In this document: positions 59,406 to 64,000 of the stretch, piece after piece
How the letters are laid out: every line of letters starts with the position of its first letter
Numbering within the stretch: the stretch's first letter is position 1
Origin: KK5 sp034043675
GTDB taxonomy: Bacteria > Pseudomonadota > Gammaproteobacteria > Burkholderiales > Burkholderiaceae_C
DNA length: 64,000 nt
Direction: 5' to 3'
Assembly: GCF_034043675.1 (NCBI RefSeq)
Contig: NZ_JAXCLA010000004.1
Location: 620,001 to 684,000, forward strand
Program-made: the position numbers and the translations under genes
The notes under the pieces: generated by a model
Told to the model about the DNA's origin: nothing
What the model saw: only the letters and a program-made list of their open reading frames with translations
The model's database searches: none

Positions 59406-59879
59406 ATGCGTGAGCCATTCCACAGTCCGCTCCGGCCGCTCCGATCGCCACGTGGGTTCACGCTGATCGAACTGATGATCGTCGTCGTTGTGGCCGGCAT
59501 CCTGGCCGCGGTGGCGATTCCCAGTTATCAGCAGTACATCATGAAGTCCCGACGTCAGGACGCCCGCGTGGCGCTGTCGGCGATGCTGCAGGCGCAGGAA
59601 CGCTATCGCAGCAACCAAGCCACCTACGCGTCCGATCCGGTAACACTGATCGGCACCGCGGTTTCCTCGAAGGGCTACTACAACCTATCGGTGAAGGATC
59701 TCACGCCTCCGGTCGCCTTCGTCTCCGGCTACGAGCTTCATGCCAGACCGAATGGCGACCCACAGACACGGGACACCGACTGCGCGGACATCTTCATTCG
59801 CGTCTCCAGTGGCAATCTCAGCTACCGGGACGGCAACATGACCGACACGGCGCTCGTCTCACCGTGCTGGCCACAATGA
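59406..59879 (+). CDS. pilE: PilE-like type IV pilin / minor pilin
   Basis: 157 residues. A 17-residue leader ends in Gly before FTLIELMIVVVVAGILAAVA, the classic type IVa prepilin site with Glu at position 5. The following YQQYIMKSRRQDARVALSAM and RYRSNQATYASD match PilE minor pilins of betaproteobacteria. A C-terminal Cys pair (TDCADIF and SPCWPQ) would close the D-loop. It has no Shine-Dalgarno, and CATAAT ends five bases before the ATG. It overlaps the next gene by four bases. Confidence 0.9.
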   Translation: MREPFHSPLRPLRSPRGFTLIELMIVVVVAGILAAVAIPSYQQYIMKSRRQDARVALSAMLQAQERYRSNQATYASDPVTLIGTAVSSKGYYNLSVKDLTPPVAFVSGYELHARPNGDPQTRDTDCADIFIRVSSGNLSYRDGNMTDTALVSPCWPQ

Positions 59880-60481
59880 AGACGAGTCGGCGCCTCCACG
59901 GACTCGGCCTGGTTGAGGTGATGATCGGCATCGTCGTACTCGGCATCATCGCAGCGGTGGCCGCCCCGGCGTTCACCGACATGCTCAACCGCCGGCGCGT
60001 GCAGGCTGTGGCCACCGGCATCAGCACCGATCTGGCCTACCTGCGGGCTGAGCAGAGCGTGCGGCCAGCCGATTTGATTATGTGGGTAAATGGTGACCCG
60101 GTCGGCACACAGGTAAGCTGCTATGCAATCGGCATCAAGAGCACGACATCCTCTTGCGACAAGTGCTGGAACACCACCGGCGTCTGCGACGACGACAAGA
60201 CACTGGTCCGGGCCGAACGAGTACCGGCCAGCAGCCAGGTCTCGTTCAGGGTCTGGAGCCCCGATGGTGCGGTGCCCAACTTCAAGTTTGCGCAGCCGCG
60301 CTTGGTCCCCACTATCAACAATATCTTCTTCGACGTCTGCGGCTCGTCGCGCTCCAGCCCGCGTGCGGTCCTGCGGGTCGAACTCAGCAGCCTTGGGCGA
60401 GCCAGTGTCTGCTCGCCGAACGGCTCGATGAGCGGCTACGGCACATGCACGATCGCGACGGAACCGCAATGTCCCACATAA
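59876..60481 (+). CDS. FimU/GspH-type minor pseudopilin
   Basis: 201 residues from ATG 59876 nested in the pilE stop. The prepilin site is HGLGLVEVMIGIVVLGIIAA (Gly before LGLVE; Glu at position 5). The mature part has the GspH-like helix VQAVATGISTDLAYLRAEQS and a cysteine-rich globular domain (SSCDKCWNTTGVCDDDK). Together with the FimT-like protein at 58743 the operon has two members of this family. Its 3' end overlaps pilW by 13 bases. Confidence 0.86.
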   Translation: MKTSRRLHGLGLVEVMIGIVVLGIIAAVAAPAFTDMLNRRRVQAVATGISTDLAYLRAEQSVRPADLIMWVNGDPVGTQVSCYAIGIKSTTSSCDKCWNTTGVCDDDKTLVRAERVPASSQVSFRVWSPDGAVPNFKFAQPRLVPTINNIFFDVCGSSRSSPRAVLRVELSSLGRASVCSPNGSMSGYGTCTIATEPQCPT

Positions 60482-61245
60482 ACACGGACACGCGCCGGCC
60501 ATCCCGCCGCTTGCGGCAGCGAGGCTTGAGCCTGGTTGAACTGATGGTCGGCATCACGATCGGCCTGATCGTTGTCGCGGCCGCTTCGCTGATGATGACC
60601 AACCAGGTCAGTGAGAACAGCCGTCTGCTGCTGGAAACGCAGTTGCAGCAGGACCTGCGGGCGGCGGCAGACCTAATGCTGCGCGACCTTCGTCGCGCCG
60701 GCTACACACCGGCATCCGGCACCGCCGTCTGGACGCCCACCAATACCGCCATCCCGACCAACGCCTATGCACCAATGTCGAAGAGCAAGATCAACGACAA
60801 CCTCGTCTATTACGCATACGCCACCTCCAACGTGGCAGCGGCGACGGTGCCGGCTACCAACGAATCGTTTGGCTTCATCCTCGACCAATCGACCAGCATC
60901 CTCTATGCATATAGTCGGGCCAGCTTTGACGTCAGCAAAGTGCCGGACGAGTTTGTCCCGACGGATGGAAGCACCATCCGACAGCCACTGACCGATCCGA
61001 ATACCGTCAAGATCACCGACTTCAAAGTCACGCTGGTCGACCAGCCGATGTCAGTGGGCAGCTACGCCAATCCTTACAAGAACTGCGCTGCCGGCGCGTC
61101 GGGCTGCCCCTGCCTGGTCGTGCGGCGCGTCGACATCACGATCACCGGCCAAGCAAAGGGTGATGAAAAGGTCCAGCGCACGCTGCAGGTCAGTAGCCGA
61201 CTGCGCAACGACCAGGTACTGCCGACATGCGACCTCCCTTCATGA
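60469..61245 (+). CDS. pilW: Minor pilin PilW
   Basis: 258 residues from ATG 60469. The prepilin signature QRGLSLVELMVGITIGLIVV is followed by the PilW landmarks VSENSRLLLETQLQQDLRAA and LMLRDLRRAGY. PilW is part of the minor-pilin tip complex needed for type IV pilus biogenesis. It overlaps the gene before it by 13 bases and the pilX start by four (ATGA), so the operon is translationally coupled. Confidence 0.93.
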   Translation: MSHINTDTRRPSRRLRQRGLSLVELMVGITIGLIVVAAASLMMTNQVSENSRLLLETQLQQDLRAAADLMLRDLRRAGYTPASGTAVWTPTNTAIPTNAYAPMSKSKINDNLVYYAYATSNVAAATVPATNESFGFILDQSTSILYAYSRASFDVSKVPDEFVPTDGSTIRQPLTDPNTVKITDFKVTLVDQPMSVGSYANPYKNCAAGASGCPCLVVRRVDITITGQAKGDEKVQRTLQVSSRLRNDQVLPTCDLPS

Positions 61246-62573
61246 GCCTGCCCCATCGGCAGCGCGGCGCAGCGACGCTGGTCGTCGTGATGATCCTCTT
61301 CTTCATCATGGCGATGATGGCCGCTTACGCCAATCGCGGGCTGATTTTCGAGCAGCGGATCGCTAGCAACTACTACCGCAGCGGCGTCGCGGTCGAGGCA
61401 GCCGACGCAGGGCTCGAATGGACGCTGGCAATGCTCAACGGCGTCAACGTCGGAAACGACTGCAAGGCAGCCACTGGCGTCGCCACCAACACCTTCCGGC
61501 AACGCTACCTCGGCACCGACAACCAGGGCCTGTTCAAACCGGTCGCCTCCAGTTCCTACGAGAAGCCGTTCGCCGCCTGCGTGCGCAGGGCCGGCCGTGG
61601 CTTGGGCTGGGACTGCAACTGCCCCACTGCAGCGCCGTGGGCCCCGACGGTACCCGCCGCGGTGCCCACGAACCAGTTGCAGCCAAGCTTCCAGGTCGGC
61701 CTCTACGGTGGCCCCACGGCAACGCCGGCTGCCAGCAACTTGGTGTGGATCGTATCGGTAGGCTGCTCCGGCAGCAATCCATCCACTTGCACCGTCAAGA
61801 GCTTGCCCAACCTGGAAGCCGCGACGCAGCAGCAACTGGCCAGTTCCTACGCCACCGTCAAGGCCGCACTGGTCAGCGCGTTGAAGTCGCCGCCGACGAC
61901 GCCATTGACGGTGCTGCAGAACGTCAATGACGGCGGGGCGGGGCTAGGCCTGCACAATGCCGATCCGGCCGGCAGCGGCTTGCTGTTGCTGGCCGGCGGC
62001 GCGGCCACGACGCTGGACGACGGCCGTCTCGAGAGCCTGCCCGGCACGCCCGGTCAGAAGGCGCTGATTACCAATGACGCGGCGCTGACAGCCGCGGGTG
62101 CCACGCCGGAGGGCATGTTCGCGCGCTTCTTCGGCATGACACCGGCGCAGTACCAGCAACAGCCGGCCATCCGCGACGCCGGCTGCGCGAGCGGCTGCGA
62201 CGCCACGGCACTCGCTGCTGTCGTCGCCACAGGCGCGCAGATGGTGTGGGTGGACGGCGACCTGAGCCTGTCCGGCAACGGCAGCCTTGGCACTGCCAGC
62301 CTGCCGGTCGTCATTGTCGTCAACGGCAACGTCACGATCAGCGGCACGACGACGATCAACGGCGTGCTCTACGCCAAAGGCGACATCAACGTGTCCACTG
62401 GATCCTCGCAAGCGATCGTGAACGGCGCGGTCATCGGCGGCGGCAATCTGACGATCACCGGCGGGCGGCTGGACATCAACTACCAGTCCACGATCATCAA
62501 CGCGATCAGCAACGGCGTGGGCAGCTTCGTGCGGGTGCCTGGCAGCTGGTATGAAGGCGAGGCCAAGTCGTGA
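61242..62573 (+). CDS. pilX: PilX-like minor pilin with a beta-helix-like C-terminal extension
   Basis: 443 residues from ATG 61242; ATG 61227 in frame is also possible. The start RQRGAATLVVVMILFFIMAM is PilX-like, lacking the Glu at position 5 as usual for PilX/GspK-type proteins, followed by NRGLIFEQRIASNYYRSG and AADAGLEWTLAML. It is about twice the length of many PilX proteins. The last 100 residues have short repeating strands (VVIVVNGNVTISGTTTINGV, GAVIGGGNLTITGGRLDINY) that suggest a solenoid or polymer-forming-like domain. Many Cys residues occur in the middle region. Confidence 0.87.
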   Translation: MSLPHRQRGAATLVVVMILFFIMAMMAAYANRGLIFEQRIASNYYRSGVAVEAADAGLEWTLAMLNGVNVGNDCKAATGVATNTFRQRYLGTDNQGLFKPVASSSYEKPFAACVRRAGRGLGWDCNCPTAAPWAPTVPAAVPTNQLQPSFQVGLYGGPTATPAASNLVWIVSVGCSGSNPSTCTVKSLPNLEAATQQQLASSYATVKAALVSALKSPPTTPLTVLQNVNDGGAGLGLHNADPAGSGLLLLAGGAATTLDDGRLESLPGTPGQKALITNDAALTAAGATPEGMFARFFGMTPAQYQQQPAIRDAGCASGCDATALAAVVATGAQMVWVDGDLSLSGNGSLGTASLPVVIVVNGNVTISGTTTINGVLYAKGDINVSTGSSQAIVNGAVIGGGNLTITGGRLDINYQSTIINAISNGVGSFVRVPGSWYEGEAKS

Positions 62574-63790
62574 TGCCGGCGAACAAGCCCGGCGTACGAG
62601 GCGTCGCGCTGATCGAGGCGCTCGTCGCCCTGCTGGTGATGGCCTTCGGCATGGTGGCGGTTGCCGGCCTGATGGGCACGATGCGGCGCGGCGCCGACCT
62701 CGCCAAACAGCGCGGCGATGCGTTGCGGATGGCGCAGCAGCAGATGGAGCAGCTCCGCGACTATGGGGTCCTGATGCTGCCTGCGACGCCCGACTACACG
62801 GGCCAGCGCGACTACGCGACCGACATTCCACTGAGCCCCGATGCCCCCACAGCGCTGCCGACCCAGATGCTCGACCACGGCAACACCAGTTACACCGTAA
62901 CGCAGCAGGTCACTGCGCTGCCCGACGCGCCGGCCCGCGCCGTCAATATCACGATCCAGTGGCTGGACCGCGCCAACGAGTCGCAGTTCGTCAGCATCGA
63001 CAGCTTCATCAGCCGCGCCGACCCCGGCCTCAGCGCGGCGCTTTCCATTGCTCCGGTGTACACGGCGACGCAACGCCCACCGAATGGCAAGACCCTGTTG
63101 CCGCCCGGCGCGCGCGATCTCAGCAATGGCACCAGCGCGCTGAAACCGCAGATTGGCGGCACGATAGCTTGGGTGTTCAACAACCTCAGCGGCATGATCA
63201 CCGGCGTCTGCACGGTACCGGCCGGTACGGCAACGTCGGCGCTCCAACTGAGCGACTTGTCCAGTTGCACAGTGACCAGCGCGACCTACCTGGGTGGCTA
63301 CATACGTTTCTCCGCCACGGTGCCGCCGGTGTCGGATACCCCCAACAGCACGGCGTTGCCGCTCCATATGGTGCTGGCCACATATAGTGGCGCCACGACC
63401 TCGCTACCCACCTATCAGTGCTTCGACGACGCGCCGGCCGCGGCGGTGACGACCCAGAGCTTCGTCAACTACAGCTGTATCGTCTACCCCAGCGGCACCG
63501 CGACGATCAACGGCGTCGTCAACACACCGGTCTGGTCGGCTCAACTGGACATCGCCGACATCACGCTCGGTGGCAATGATTGGAAGGTCTGCCGCTACAG
63601 CGCCGACTACGACGGAAACGGCACGACCGGCAACAGCGAGCACCCGCTGAACTATTCGAACGTGTACACGCCGCTACTGAACCAGAACTTCCTGGTCGTC
63701 AAGGCCGCGCAGACCTGTCCGGCCGGCCACAGCGTCGACGTCGCCAACGGCATCTACTCGAATACCGTCACGGTCCAGCACCAGCCGTGA
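62573..63790 (+). CDS. pilV: Minor pilin PilV
   Basis: 405 residues from ATG 62573, which shares its A with the pilX stop (TGATG). The prepilin site is VRGVALIEALVALLVMAFG (Gly before VALIE). The helix continues with QRGDALRMAQQQMEQLRDYG, typical of PilV. The globular part is long and Ser/Thr-rich, with several Cys residues (FDDAPAA context preceded by YQCFDDA, YSCIVYP and KVCRYSADYD). It is the last gene of the cluster; a strong terminator follows seven bases later. No pilY1 gene follows, unlike the usual order. Confidence 0.9.
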   Translation: MPANKPGVRGVALIEALVALLVMAFGMVAVAGLMGTMRRGADLAKQRGDALRMAQQQMEQLRDYGVLMLPATPDYTGQRDYATDIPLSPDAPTALPTQMLDHGNTSYTVTQQVTALPDAPARAVNITIQWLDRANESQFVSIDSFISRADPGLSAALSIAPVYTATQRPPNGKTLLPPGARDLSNGTSALKPQIGGTIAWVFNNLSGMITGVCTVPAGTATSALQLSDLSSCTVTSATYLGGYIRFSATVPPVSDTPNSTALPLHMVLATYSGATTSLPTYQCFDDAPAAAVTTQSFVNYSCIVYPSGTATINGVVNTPVWSAQLDIADITLGGNDWKVCRYSADYDGNGTTGNSEHPLNYSNVYTPLLNQNFLVVKAAQTCPAGHSVDVANGIYSNTVTVQHQP

Positions 63791-63796
63791 ACGAGA

Positions 63797-63828
63797 AACC
63801 CGCCGAGCCTGTATGGCCCCGGCGGGTT
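63797..63828 (+). terminator. Intrinsic terminator of the minor-pilin operon
   Basis: AACCCGCCG (63797-63805) pairs with CGGCGGGTT (63820-63828), a perfect 9-bp stem, followed by CTCTTTG. It lies seven bases after the pilV stop. Confidence 0.75.
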
Positions 63829-63863
63829 CTCTTTGTCGGTCGACCAGCACCGGCGTAGGCGCG

Positions 63864-63894
63864 CAGCTCCCAGACGGCATCCGCCTGGGAGCTG
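63864..63894 (-). terminator. Hairpin after gltA, probable terminator
   Basis: CAGCTCCCAG (63864-63873) and CTGGGAGCTG (63885-63894) form a perfect 10-bp stem, with an inner CGG/CCG. It begins five bases past the gltA stop on the minus strand. No T-run follows, so it may be Rho-assisted or protect the 3' end. Confidence 0.5.
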
Positions 63895-63898
63895 GCTA

Positions 63899-64000
63899 TC
63901 AACGCTCGCCGATCGGCTTCACATTCCGCGGCGTGGCGCCGACGAACAGCTGACGCGGACGGCCGATCTTGTACTCCGGATCGCCGATCATCTCGTTCAG
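63899..64000 (-). CDS. gltA: Citrate synthase, C-terminal end (partial)
   Basis: Only the last 33 codons are in the window, read on the minus strand to the stop at 63899. The translation contains EMIGDPEYKIGRPRQLFVG and ends PIGER. This matches the C-terminus of hexameric type II citrate synthase, in which the RPRQL segment is strongly conserved. Citrate synthase condenses oxaloacetate and acetyl-CoA at the entry of the TCA cycle. The rest lies beyond the right edge. Confidence 0.88.
   Translation of the reverse strand: MNEMIGDPEYKIGRPRQLFVGATPRNVKPIGER

Overview
The window is GC-rich, densely coded DNA from a betaproteobacterium, most probably a Burkholderiales member near the Roseateles/Mitsuaria/Rubrivivax group. 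The evidence is gene order (pyrG-kdsA-eno-ftsB, glyA-nrdR, thyA-folA, edd-eda), the protein families, and codon use strongly biased to G/C in third positions. I see no insertion sequence, prophage, integrase, CRISPR array, tRNA or rRNA. No gene-free stretch exceeds about 290 bases.

Left part (1-14100): the 5' portion of a very large tandem alpha/beta-hydrolase protein runs off the left edge, divergent from mutS. A housekeeping run follows: mutS, a hydrolase, pyrG, kdsA, a DUF1330 gene, eno and ftsB, with a strongly structured spacer between eno and ftsB. Then come three overlapping genes (pnuC, a NadR-type kinase and a lipoprotein 5'-nucleotidase) that read as an NAD-precursor scavenging operon.

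Middle-left (14100-26540): an unrecognised 1194-residue membrane protein, hslO with a gamma-carbonic-anhydrase-like gene, a LiaF-like/LytS-type/AlgR-type envelope-signalling operon, thyA-folA, a DUF4337 gene, a periplasmic binding protein and a canonical chemoreceptor.

Middle (26700-35600): a tightly packed sulfatase / formylglycine-generating enzyme / NlpA-type binding protein / cysteine-cluster operon. Next is a CHASE3-like chemoreceptor with a stand-alone Hpt protein, convergent with a ketosynthase / acyl carrier protein / hydrolase operon. This is the most accessory-looking part of the window.

Middle-right (35800-49400): MipA/OmpV-like porin, sterol-desaturase-like enzyme, central carbon genes (class I aldolase, gnd, eda, edd), a HAD hydrolase, another binding protein, exonuclease III, an FAD oxidoreductase, a MarR/thioesterase pair with clear operators, ChaC-like, MobA-like and pdxH.

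Right part (49400-64000): a DUF748 AsmA-like giant, YdcF-like protein, a 6S RNA candidate convergent with ubiD, a lytic transglycosylase with a long structured leader, a ZTP-type riboswitch ahead of glyA, nrdR, a six-gene minor-pilin operon lacking pilY1 and closed by a good terminator, and the 3' end of gltA at the right edge.

Most notable for follow-up: the sulfatase with an atypical formylglycine motif beside its own exported maturase, a REP-like repeat translated inside that maturase, the NAD scavenging operon, the KS-ACP-hydrolase cluster facing a chemoreceptor/Hpt pair, the structured transglycosylase leader, and the two giant proteins of unknown role.
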